DNA from: Chryseobacterium gwangjuense
Lineage (GTDB): Bacteria; Bacteroidota; Bacteroidia; Flavobacteriales; Weeksellaceae
DNA length: 64,000 nt
Reading direction: 5' to 3'
Assembly: GCF_021311115.1 (NCBI RefSeq)
Contig: NZ_JAJTNP010000001.1
Coordinates: 679,443-743,442, forward strand
How positions within the stretch are numbered: the first letter of the stretch is position 1; the number at the start of each line of letters is the position of its first letter. Positions 43,913 through 54,100 of this stretch are shown one piece after another. The notes under the pieces are model-generated. The model had not been told where the DNA came from. It saw only the letters and a list, made by a program, of their open reading frames with translations, and searched no databases. The position numbers and the translations under genes are program-made.

Positions 43913-45127
43913 TTAGACTTCTGTTTCTTCGTTCTCTGAAAAATTACCGGAGTCATCTTTTTCGGGCTTTACAAATCTGAACATCAGCCAAAGTTTGATC
44001 TTCAGCGCAATCCATCCTAACAGAATATAAATGATTAAAAGAATCCCTAAATGCTGCAAATAAGGATAAGTAAGCTCTACGGAGCCTTTTTGAATCAATA
44101 AAATTTTAAACGCCTGCAAAAAAGGAGTCAAAGGGATAATATTCGCAATAAACTGAACAAAAGCAGGCATTGAACTTAAAGGCCATGTAAAACCGCTGAT
44201 AATAAAAGCCGGAGAAGCAATGACCATTAAAATCTGAGTTGCCTTTAATGCATCAGGAATCAGTACGCTTACCAACACTCCGAGAAAAGAAACCGATCCT
44301 ACGAAAAAGCTTGTGATTAAGATAAAATTGAGAACTCCTTCCGGCATTGGAACTTTAAAAATCATGTGCATGAAATAGTACATTCCTACAATAAGGATAG
44401 AAAAAACCCAAATAGGAATTACTTTGATTAACATCGTAGGAAACGCCCATTTTTTCATTTTTGCATATTCTTTGATGAAGGTTCCGCCCTGAAATTCTGA
44501 TGCAAAACTTACAGCCATAGCCAGAAGAATCACCTGCTGTAAAACGACAGCGAGCATTGCCGGCCACATGAAAATCAGGTAATTTCCTGTTGTATTGAAA
44601 AGTGTGATATAATTGGCCTTAAAAGGCTCGTACTGGGTAACGGCTTTGCTTGCAGGCATTCCCGCTTTCTGCAGTCCTTTAATGGAAACTCCTGCCGAGA
44701 ATGTTCCTATGGTTAATTGTAATGCTTTTGAGGCAAAATTTGCAGTCAAAACATTTCCTGTATTCACATATACATTAAGCTCAGGATATTTTTTCTGAAG
44801 TATGGATGCTTCAAATTTTGCCGGAATAATAACCACCGCCGCAGCTTCATGTTTTATAACCTCGTCCTTCATGCTGAATGGTTCCTGCAAATAACGGATC
44901 ACTTTAATACTTTTGTTATCTTCCAGCATTTCTGTTAATTGATTAGATAAAGGCGTATTGTCTCTATCGATCACCAAAACAGGTGTATTTTCTACTTTTC
45001 CGCTTTCATAAACAAAACCCAACAATGTCGCATAGAAAACCGGCGCCAAAAAGAAAACGGTTCTCAATGTAGAATTGCCGATAAACAGCTTGAATTCTCG
45101 TTTTAAAAGTCGGAAAAACTCTTTCAT
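43913..45127 (-). CDS. ABC-2 type transporter permease
   Basis: A 404-aa inner-membrane permease. One N-terminal helix (about 20-37) is followed by a large periplasmic domain (about 45-180: PVLVIDRDNTPLSNQLTEML, AAAVVIIPAKFEASI) and five or six C-terminal helices, the YhhJ/YbhR layout. FIISGFTWPLSSMPAFVQFIANIIPLTPFLQAF is the ABC-2 signature. It starts 2 bp after the HlyD stop. No ATPase gene or second permease is present in the window, so the motor must be encoded elsewhere or the system works differently. Confidence 0.88.
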   Translation of the reverse strand: MKEFFRLLKREFKLFIGNSTLRTVFFLAPVFYATLLGFVYESGKVENTPVLVIDRDNTPLSNQLTEMLEDNKSIKVIRYLQEPFSMKDEVIKHEAAAVVIIPAKFEASILQKKYPELNVYVNTGNVLTANFASKALQLTIGTFSAGVSIKGLQKAGMPASKAVTQYEPFKANYITLFNTTGNYLIFMWPAMLAVVLQQVILLAMAVSFASEFQGGTFIKEYAKMKKWAFPTMLIKVIPIWVFSILIVGMYYFMHMIFKVPMPEGVLNFILITSFFVGSVSFLGVLVSVLIPDALKATQILMVIASPAFIISGFTWPLSSMPAFVQFIANIIPLTPFLQAFKILLIQKGSVELTYPYLQHLGILLIIYILLGWIALKIKLWLMFRFVKPEKDDSGNFSENEETEV

Positions 45128-45129
45128 AT

Positions 45130-46089
45130 CTATTTCAGGATAACGTTTGAATTAACAAGGATGTCTTTAGCTTTATTCATATCCATAGGTTTTACTTTAA
45201 TTTCATAAATTGCATCCTGCAACTGATAATCCGGGTATGCAGTAGTAATGTCTGCATATTTTGTCAGCTGTTTGATATATAAAATTTTCCCCTCCAGATT
45301 TTCTTTATTATACACAACCTGCATGGTAACAGTTTGTCCTTTTTTGTATTTTGAAATCTGACTTTCAGGAACGGTAAATCTGAAAAAAGTACTTTCCGGA
45401 ATATAACCGTTAAACAAGGCATAACCGGCCGTCGCCAATTCTCCCGGATTCAGGCTGATCGTTTCGATTTCCATATCATTGGTAGCAATTACATATCTTT
45501 CAGAATAAGCTACATTGGCTTCCTGCAAAGCACCTTTCGCCTGAGAAGCTTGTCCTGCAGCCATTTCCACTTTTTCGAAACGGGTACCTCTCTGTACATC
45601 ATCCAATTCGGCAACCACAGCATCATATTGGGCTTTTGCACCTTGCATTTTAGCATATATCTCATCATAAGCCTGTGGAGACATTAAACTGTCCCGATAC
45701 ATATTGGAAGCTCTTCGGAAAGATTTTTGAGCAAAATCATATTGTTCTTTTAATCCTTTATATTTTGCCTGCAACTGTTTCATTTGGTCAGCTGTAGCTC
45801 CGTTTTTAGCCATTTGCTCCTGAGCTGTGGCTGCACTTACGGCACCTTGAGCCTGAGCAATTTTTGCGGATACTTCGGGAATATCCAAAAGTGCCAAAGT
45901 ATCGCCTTTTTTCACGGTCTGCCCTTCTGTAACGTATATTTTTAAAATTCTTCCCGGCACTTTCGGCGCAAAAGAAATAACGTCTTTTTTAGTTTTACCT
46001 TCGGAATGGTTCAGTTTTTCGTTCTTTTTATTGCAGCTTGTCAATAAAAACAGAACAGCAAGCACGAGGGATATATTTTTTTGCATCAT
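45130..46089 (-). CDS. HlyD-family periplasmic adaptor lipoprotein
   Basis: A 319-aa membrane fusion protein. The lipobox LFLLTSC anchors it. The split lipoyl domain (PGRILKIYVTEGQTVKKGDTLALLDIPE, then SERYVIATNDMEIETISLNPGELATAG) encloses a coiled-coil hairpin (about 75-180), and a C-terminal beta-barrel follows (FTVPESQISKYKKGQTVTMQ). It connects the ABC-2 permease to TolC for export of drugs or other small molecules. It lies 15 bp after the TolC gene. Confidence 0.9.
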   Translation of the reverse strand: MMQKNISLVLAVLFLLTSCNKKNEKLNHSEGKTKKDVISFAPKVPGRILKIYVTEGQTVKKGDTLALLDIPEVSAKIAQAQGAVSAATAQEQMAKNGATADQMKQLQAKYKGLKEQYDFAQKSFRRASNMYRDSLMSPQAYDEIYAKMQGAKAQYDAVVAELDDVQRGTRFEKVEMAAGQASQAKGALQEANVAYSERYVIATNDMEIETISLNPGELATAGYALFNGYIPESTFFRFTVPESQISKYKKGQTVTMQVVYNKENLEGKILYIKQLTKYADITTAYPDYQLQDAIYEIKVKPMDMNKAKDILVNSNVILK

Positions 46090-46104
46090 TTCGAATTTAA
46101 AGTA

Positions 46105-47514
46105 TTAGTAAAATTTAGTAATATCCAATTCCTGAGTAGATCTCATCAGTTCTATTCCTGCTCTTCTCTGATTAAATATGGTATTTTGATATTCAAGTTC
46201 GGCAATTTCAAGATCATTCTCCGCATCGATGAGTTGTGAAGATTTGCTCATTCCGTATCTGAATTCTTTTTCAGCCTGAACCAAAGCATTTTTTGCGAGT
46301 TCTTTTTCTTTAGCTTTCAAAGTAATCTGAGCGGTTGCAATATCATAATTGGTTCGATTATTCGCTAAATTTAACGTGAGTTTTTTTAAAGCATCTTCTT
46401 TTTGATTCTGCAGAATTTCTTTTCCTATTTTCGCAGTTTCTTCAGCATGTTTTCCTTCTTTACCATCAAAAACCTCCCATTTAAAGCCAACTCCAGCTGT
46501 AATTAAAGGAAGAATATTAATATTGGTAGGTTTCCAGTCTAATTTTGCTCCTCCATACCCAATTTCAGGAATGGCCGGAATTATATTTTCCGACGTTTTA
46601 ATTCTGCTTCCGTACAGTCCGATATAATAAGCCGAAGCCATTAACTGAACTTTAGGAATCATCCACGTTCTTTCTGCTTTTATTTTATAATCTGCCGCAA
46701 CAATCCCATGATTGAGAGCCTGAATTTCGGCTCTTTGTTCAATGCCTTTTTCAGCAGTCAATATTTCTACCGGTTCCAATACAGGCTCTATCATTTTCAG
46801 TCTCTCTTTGCTGATTCCTGTAAAAATATAAAGCTGGGTAAGAAGCAGTTCTTTTTTACCCTCGTATTCGACTATTTTAGCATTTAAAGTCGCTTGAGCA
46901 AGTTCAATTTTTTTATGATCATAAGGAGTTATCAAACCATAACCTAATGCTTTATCTGCAGTTTTCCTGTTAATATCTAATCTTTTTTTACTTTCATCCA
47001 ACACTCTTTTCGACTGATGAATCAAAGCTAATTGATCATATGCTTTTGAAACATTGGCCGTCACTTCATCCTTGGTTTTGGTAAGCAAAATATCTTCGGA
47101 CAGTTTCTTTTCTTCAATCGCTTTTTTTAAATACTTTACTTTTCCTCCGGAATACACCAACATCTTTGCATCGGTTTTGGCGATACCTGAAAACCCTGAA
47201 ATATTTAAATTATTATTGAAATACCCTTTCGGAATCTGGATAAACGGAGTAAGATTGATTTCCGGAGAGGTCAATCGAGCTGTTGCATTGAGATAACCAA
47301 CCTGTCCGCTGACTTCCAATGTAGGAAGAAAAACATCTTTGAGTTTATGTTCGTCAAGATCGGTAAGTTTGTTTTGGGTGATCTGCATTTTGAGGTCCGA
47401 ATCCCGAACCATCGCACTATCTAAAAGCTCCCGAAAATCCGGCGCCGACTGTGCCCAACTGAAGGCTGGAAATAGTAAAAAACCAAACGTAAAAATCAAT
47501 AAATTGTTTTTCAT
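46105..47514 (-). CDS. TolC-family outer-membrane efflux protein
   Basis: A 469-aa protein with a Sec signal (MKNNLLIFTFGFLLFPAFSWAQ) and two long helical repeats typical of TolC: FRELLDSAMVRDSDLKMQITQNK and AKEKELAKNALVQAEKEFRYGMSKSSQLIDAENDLEIAELEYQN, the latter with the conserved sequence before the second periplasmic hairpin. It is the first gene of a three-gene export operon (TolC, HlyD, ABC-2 permease). No TetR-type regulator is adjacent. Confidence 0.9.
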   Translation of the reverse strand: MKNNLLIFTFGFLLFPAFSWAQSAPDFRELLDSAMVRDSDLKMQITQNKLTDLDEHKLKDVFLPTLEVSGQVGYLNATARLTSPEINLTPFIQIPKGYFNNNLNISGFSGIAKTDAKMLVYSGGKVKYLKKAIEEKKLSEDILLTKTKDEVTANVSKAYDQLALIHQSKRVLDESKKRLDINRKTADKALGYGLITPYDHKKIELAQATLNAKIVEYEGKKELLLTQLYIFTGISKERLKMIEPVLEPVEILTAEKGIEQRAEIQALNHGIVAADYKIKAERTWMIPKVQLMASAYYIGLYGSRIKTSENIIPAIPEIGYGGAKLDWKPTNINILPLITAGVGFKWEVFDGKEGKHAEETAKIGKEILQNQKEDALKKLTLNLANNRTNYDIATAQITLKAKEKELAKNALVQAEKEFRYGMSKSSQLIDAENDLEIAELEYQNTIFNQRRAGIELMRSTQELDITKFY

Positions 47515-47620
47515 GGTTCATGTTTCTAACAAATATAATATAAAAAATCCTGAAATCCCAGAATAAAATTCTATTAACAGTGAATTTTAAATAAATTTAA
47601 TTTTGATGCTTTTCTATAAA

Positions 47621-47650
47621 AAACTCCTCTCAAAAATTTGAGAGGAGTTT
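47621..47650 (-). terminator. terminator of the ecotin operon
   Basis: AAACTCCTCTCAAA and TTTGAGAGGAGTTT form a 14-bp perfect stem with a 2-base centre. It starts 15 bp after the ecotin stop; T-rich sequence flanks it. Confidence 0.85.
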
Positions 47651-47664
47651 CTATATAGTACCAT

Positions 47665-48153
47665 CTATTTTTGAACCGCTTTCTTCATTTTTGCATCCGG
47701 ACGCAACACTCTGTAGCGAACTTCCAGATCTTTCGGAACATAAAATACTAAAGGTAATTTGCTGTTATATCTTACAATCTCCGGTTGAAGAGAAACAAAT
47801 TTCTGAGTCTTTTTCTGATCAGGACATGCCATCAGAGTTCCTCCGGTTTCTCCGTTCGATTCTACTTCATAGTAGTTATAACCCCAACCCTGTAAATCCT
47901 GGGTTTTCATATTTCCCATCAGGAAATATTTGTTACAATCCAACATTTTTTCTTTTCCTACGAAGAACTCAACCTTTAAATCATTTTCACTTTTTGCTAC
48001 AGGAAGCTGAATATATACTTGTTTATAGCCTTCCTTAGCTTTTGGAAACATTTCAATCTGTAATTTCTCGAACTTTTCAGTCTTCTTTTGTGCAAAAGCA
48101 TTCACTCCTGCTACCATTGCCAAACCTACCATTAATGTCTTTGAAAATTTCAT
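47665..48153 (-). CDS. eco: ecotin (periplasmic serine protease inhibitor)
   Basis: A 162-aa exported inhibitor. The Sec signal (MKFSKTLMVGLAMVAGVNAFAQ) is followed by the ecotin fold: QVYIQLPVAKSENDLKVEFFVG, DCNKYFLMGNMKTQDLQGWGYNYYEVES, GGTLMACPDQKK and RYNSKLPLVFYVPKDLEVRYRV. Cys73 and Cys110 match the family disulfide. By alignment with E. coli ecotin (TMMACP), the P1 residue is Leu107 and P1' Met108, so chymotrypsin/elastase-like targets are plausible. It begins 42 bp after the alpha-2-macroglobulin gene, with one terminator behind it, which suggests a two-gene inhibitor operon. Confidence 0.93.
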   Translation of the reverse strand: MKFSKTLMVGLAMVAGVNAFAQKKTEKFEKLQIEMFPKAKEGYKQVYIQLPVAKSENDLKVEFFVGKEKMLDCNKYFLMGNMKTQDLQGWGYNYYEVESNGETGGTLMACPDQKKTQKFVSLQPEIVRYNSKLPLVFYVPKDLEVRYRVLRPDAKMKKAVQK

Positions 48154-48195
48154 ATTTTTTGTATTTAATTTTTACTAATTCTCTAAAGCCAAAAA

Positions 48196-51100
48196 TCATT
48201 CCAAAATTTGAATATGGGTTCCTTTTGTATGACTATTCATCTGCGGTGCATAATAATTTTGCATTGTAGTAATCCCATTTAAGAACTTTCCAGATGCATT
48301 GGCAACATAATCATATTCAAACACATATTTCCCTTTTGGCATATATTGAATATAGAAATTTGTAGACGCATCTTTAGTAGATTGATAATATCCTAAATTA
48401 TTTTTCCACTGATATCCTGAAAGTACTTCTAAAGGTTCAAATCCCGCCGCTCTCATGTCTTTGATATGAATAAATTCCATAGGTCGATCCGTATTTAAAA
48501 TCATTCTCACCGTTACTTTGTCACCAACTTTCAACGGAGTTTCAGAAGATATTTTCTGCAATTCTTCACCGTTTACTGTTTTTATTTTTTTGTACAGTTC
48601 TTTCGTAATTGAAATGTAGTTTTCAGAAGATTTTATTTTATCCAGATCTTCATAGTATTGCCAGAACAATCCCCCTTGAACAATTCCCGGACCTGGTTTT
48701 GTCACGGTTACTGTTGCTAGGTTTTTATCCACAACATCAGTTTTCACAGAAGATTTTACATATCCTGTTGCCTGAGTTTCTGGTTTCAGTTCTTTTCCAC
48801 CCCAAACAATGGTTGCTTTATCGCTGTCCGCACTTGTCCATGCTTTTCCTGAGTTCAAGATGGTAAAAATAACTTCTGCTGTTCCTCTTGAGCTTCCCCA
48901 TGAATTCACTTCTTTTTGGGTGATCAGCCAGATTTTCATGTCTTCGATGAATTTCTGGTCGTTTGGCTTTAAAGTATTGAAAGCTTCCAAAGCACCTGCA
49001 TGATTCACTACTTTTGAACTGAACCAACCCCAGTCGTCCAGATTTTGCTTCCAGTAGACACCTTGTGTTTTTGAGTCTACAGAAGTTTCTTTTAGATAGG
49101 TCATTAATTTATTGGAAATATCTTTTAAACCATACTCATTCATCAATAAAGCAGCTCTGTGTAGTCCGAAGAAAGTAAAATCTGTAATTTTTGCAGTTTT
49201 CGCTATCTGCTTAACTAATGATTTCAAGGTTGCTCCTTTCCCTTTTAACGGATATTGTTTTTCCCAGTAATTTCTGGTATCCAGATAATCGATCGCCCAA
49301 TTGCTCCAAGCATTATCTTTTTTCACATCCCAATATTTACTGATCTCATTGTCAACATATTTCACCAAATTTCCAACCAATTCTTTTTGTTCTGAACTTT
49401 GATAATCTTTCACATTATCTTTCAGCCATGCATTTATTTTTCCTAAGTTTTTAAGAATGTACAACGAAGTTGAGTAAGAACTCGGATAACCTTGATACCA
49501 AGAGAAACCGCCGTCCGGATTTTGCAGTTTTTTGAAATCATCCCAATCCCCCTGAATGGTATTTCGCATCGTATTGACATCAAATAAAAGCGATAGTTTA
49601 GCCATTTGTTCACTTTCATTTTTACTTTCCAATACCCAAGGAGTTTCTTCCAGCAACAGCTGTTTCAATTCCTGATTTTTTTCAAGATTCGAATTTAATA
49701 ATCCTTTATTCTGATATTCTTCAAATACGGTTTTCATCTTTGGGTTTGCTTTGAAAATTTCTGAAGCTAAAACATCAGCAAACCATTTATTGAAGATCAC
49801 ATCGGCAGAATTATTCTGATCGTTTTTAAGACTCGGAAGCGCAAACATGATTTCCCAGATCGGATTAGTCGTCAGTTCCAAAGTATTTGAAACATTGGAA
49901 ATCGTAGTTGAAGTTGCATTTTTAAGATTCTCAAGCTCAAAAGTTTTAGTCTCACCTTCTTTCACAAAAATAGGAAGGGCATCTGTCACTAACATTCTGT
50001 TAGGTAGAATAGCAACAGCTTTTTGCTCTCCGTCAGAATATTGTCCTGCTTTTGCCACCACTTTCAGAATAATTGAAGAAACATTATTCGGTACTTTGAG
50101 TTTCCATGTTAAAACAGAGTTTCCATTTTCATCTACTGAAAAAGCCTGCTCTTTATTATATCCCGAAACTGCAGTCAATGTACTCAGTCCAAATTTTTCT
50201 GAAATATCCTCGTTGGTAAAAGCGTCAAGAATCTGTAATTGAGCGGAACCATTGAGTTTTTTGTTTGTTAAATTTGACAGCTTAGACTGAAGATTAAGCT
50301 CATCTCCTTCTCTTAAAAATCTTGGATAATTTGGTGTTACGGAGAATTCTTTCTGAGTCACCACTTCTTTTTCCAATGTTGCCGCTCTAGCATCTTTTGT
50401 ATGCGCAAGGAACATCAATTTCCATTTTGTAAGTGCTTCCGGAGAAGTGAACTCGAAGCTTACATTCCCTTCCGAATCTGTTTTTAAATCCGGATAGAAG
50501 AAAGCGGTTTCGTTGAGATTCTGACGAACCGGAACTTTACTCAAGTCAGCTTGTGGAGGAGTCTCCATTTTTGGAGCTTTTACCGCCTCAGGAACAACAT
50601 TCTGAACAATATCTATCATAGCATCATCAACTCTTGCTTCTTTTGCCATTGCAACACTTCTTTTAGCACCTCCTATTGATGGTGGAGGTGGCGGAGTATA
50701 CGCTGCAGCTTTTACCCCTTCTTGGTTCGAAAAGCCTGTAGTCGTTTCAAGCAGACGCTCATTCATCCACAATACACTTGAATCAAACCAATCAAAACCG
50801 GGAACTTCTACTTGCTCTCCGTTAATATATTCCAATCTTTTTTGATAATATTTTTGAAGAAGATATTGTCTGATATCATAAGAGGTTACGATTGAAGCCG
50901 GAACATAGAAATTATACCAGTTAAATTGATTGGCAGCAAACTTATCCAAAGACATATCATACATATTGGCCAATACTTCTGCATTTATTTTCTCTTTTCC
51001 ATTGCCTAAAACCTTTACAGACCATTTTTCTTTTGAATTGGGCTGGATTTTATCCCTGAAAGTAATGGTTTCTATTTTTATTGACTTTTCTTCAGCATCT

Positions 51101-54100
51101 TTTATGTCAAGATTTACAGATTGTGTCTGAACATCATTAAATGCAACAATCTGAAACTGTACATTGAATGTTTGTACATTTTTATCTTTCGGAATTTCTG
51201 CCGTGTATTCCAGGATTCCGTTTTTAAACTGCTGAGTTTCAGAAATTGTTTTTCCCGATCCGTCCTGAACAAAAATATTCACCAAAGCATCAGGAATTGA
51301 AGAATACACATAAAAAACAGCCTTCTCTCCTCTTATAAATTCCTTTTTCGGCTCTAAAACCGTAAGGAATGTCTTTTGATTGGATGCTAAGGAATTTTTA
51401 TTCCAAACACTGAAATTTTGGGCCGTTTTTATCGTGTCTTTCCCTTCAATATTATATAGTTCAAGCAAATATTCTCCTGCTTCCAACTTTCCAAGATCAA
51501 GAGATTCTTCATTACGGGTTGTTCCATTCAGAATAGCGGATGAAACTTTAAAGTTTTTCACCTCATCATTTTTATCATACAAATCGTGTGGAAATTTGCT
51601 GATGAATTCTTCTTTTGAATATTTCGGTAAATTCTGCACTTCAGCTTTAAAATTATTTCTAAAAATCCTGTCAGGAGATTGAAGTTTCGAAAGTTTTACC
51701 TGATAAGATTTTTTAAGGAGCTGTTCGTTGTAATTTTTGGTTTCAACCTTTACTTTTACATCTTCGCCTGAGAAAACATTTTGAATTCCTTCAGCTTGTA
51801 TATAATGAGAAACCGAAGACACCTTCAGTTCCGTGTCTGCTGTTTGTGTTTCACCGTTAATATCAGTTACAGAAGCATTAATTTCATAATTATCAATTTG
51901 AATACCTTCCAGCTTTTCATCTTTTTTAAGATCAAGCTTGATGATAAATTCTCCCTTTTCATTAGTTTTTGCCTCTCCTAAAATCGAGTTTTCATTATCA
52001 TTATCCTGTGGATACCAACTAAAATATCTCCAACGAATGTTTCGTTTTCTAATTTCATAGTTTACAGTCGTATTACTCAAAGCAACTCCGGAAAACATCA
52101 TGGCTTTACCTTTCAGACTGATCGTTTGTCCGTATTTGTACTCCTCTTTTACAGGATCAAAAGTCACTTCAAATTTTGGTCTTTTATATTCTTCAACTCT
52201 GAAATTATGATATCCGTTGTTTTCTGAAGTTTTCAGATAAAAAGTTCCATTCAGTTTACCTTTCGGGAGCATAAAACTTCCATGATAAGAACCAAATTCA
52301 TTGGTGGTAAACGTTTGTGAAGAAATTTCCTGACCGTTTGTGTCCTGAAGCGTAATTTTTTGTTGTAATCCTGCTACAACAGATTCAATTTCTTGATCAC
52401 GCTGAGTGTTTATTACTTTAAAATAAACGGTTTGTCCCGGTCTGTAAATCGCTCGGTCTGTAAAAATCTGAGCTTTACTCGTCTTGGTTTGTTTATTTTG
52501 ATTGGTAGCCTCAGCATATCTGTTTCCATAAATTTCCATCATCTGGAAACTATTGGTATTTGGCTGCCTGATTAAAAAAGTTCTGTAATATTCTTTATTG
52601 GCTGTCGTCGGAAATCTGAAAACACCTTTATCATCGGTTTTACCGTCAGTTTTAGTTAATGTTTTATTCGTAACGAATTCATAAAAGGTAAGATTCTGAT
52701 TAACCGCCGGTTTTCCGTTTTCGCTACTCACTAATTTCAGTTCATCTGACAACGGATTTCTATCTGTTTTTTTCTGATAAATAATTTTGTTATCGGAAAC
52801 AAAAAAATAAAAATCCTTTTCATCATCACTATCCTTATTATTAATTCCCGTCACAGAATATTCTGCAACATAAATTCCGGAAGGCAATGATTTTATTTCT
52901 AAAGACGTTTTATGCGTTTTAAAATCTTTGGGATCCTCTAATGTATAAGCTTCTTTTCTGACAAGACTTTTTTTAATTTTATCAAATGTATTGCCGTAAG
53001 AATTTCTTGCATATTGTAAAAAAGAAGTCAAATCATCTTTCACTTCATAGATATTGATTGAGAAAGCAGCAACATTTTTGTATTCAGCTACAAAATGAAT
53101 AGGTTTATTACTTTGGGTCTGTTGCTCATATTTAATATTAAAAAAAGGATTAAGAATTTGATTTTCCTTATTTTTAATATTATCAATAAAAGGAGATTTG
53201 GGATATTGAGTTTTTGCCTGATTAATGAATTCAAATGCTTCTTTTTCTTTATTTTTATTAATCAGTTCTTCAAGAATATCATCAATAATTAACACTTTAT
53301 AATCACCGCTAACTTCAGATTTTAAAAGAGTCTGAAGCTGTTCCAACTTATCTTTACATCTGTTAAAATCACAATTGTCCTGCAATTTTTTGTGCATGAA
53401 ATACAACTTGGAATTCCCTGTATTCTGAGCGATTAATTCATCATAAACACCGTTGATATGGGTATGATTTACATCCAGTTCATTTTTCGTAAAAAGATCA
53501 TTATTAGAAAGAAAATCTATTTTTTTTACAGAATACCAATCCCATAATGTAGGGAAATAGGAAATATACTCATTATACGAAAAAACATTCTCATACTTTT
53601 TAAGAGCTATTTTTCTTATTTCTCCTTTTTGCTGATCTAGTTCCTGATAGTTTTTATCTAAATAATTTTTAAAATCAAGTGTACTCCAGGTTTCAATTTC
53701 AGAAGTGTTCTGAGAATTGATATTGGTACGACCGCCAATCTCCCATGAATGTTCTTTATAGTAATCCATGAGAAAACCATTGAGCAGCACCTCAAATACA
53801 ACTTTATCTTCTCCTTTTAATTGTTTCTGAACTCCTTGCAGTTTTTTAAAAAGCTGGCTTACAGAATTATTTTTCTCATCATCCCTCGTTTGGTTTACGA
53901 TGCTGAATTCTGCTTTTAAAGACTGTATAAGCTGTAAAATGTTATTTTCTTTCATCGCCTGTTTTTGTATGTCTAAAATGATGGGAAGACTCGATTTGTA
54001 AATGCCTTTCTGGGAATTGGCAGCTACTTTTTTCCACTGTTCGTCATAATATTTCTGGGCAAAAGCAACAGAAAAATTCAGCAAAAGAAGCAAAAGCAGA

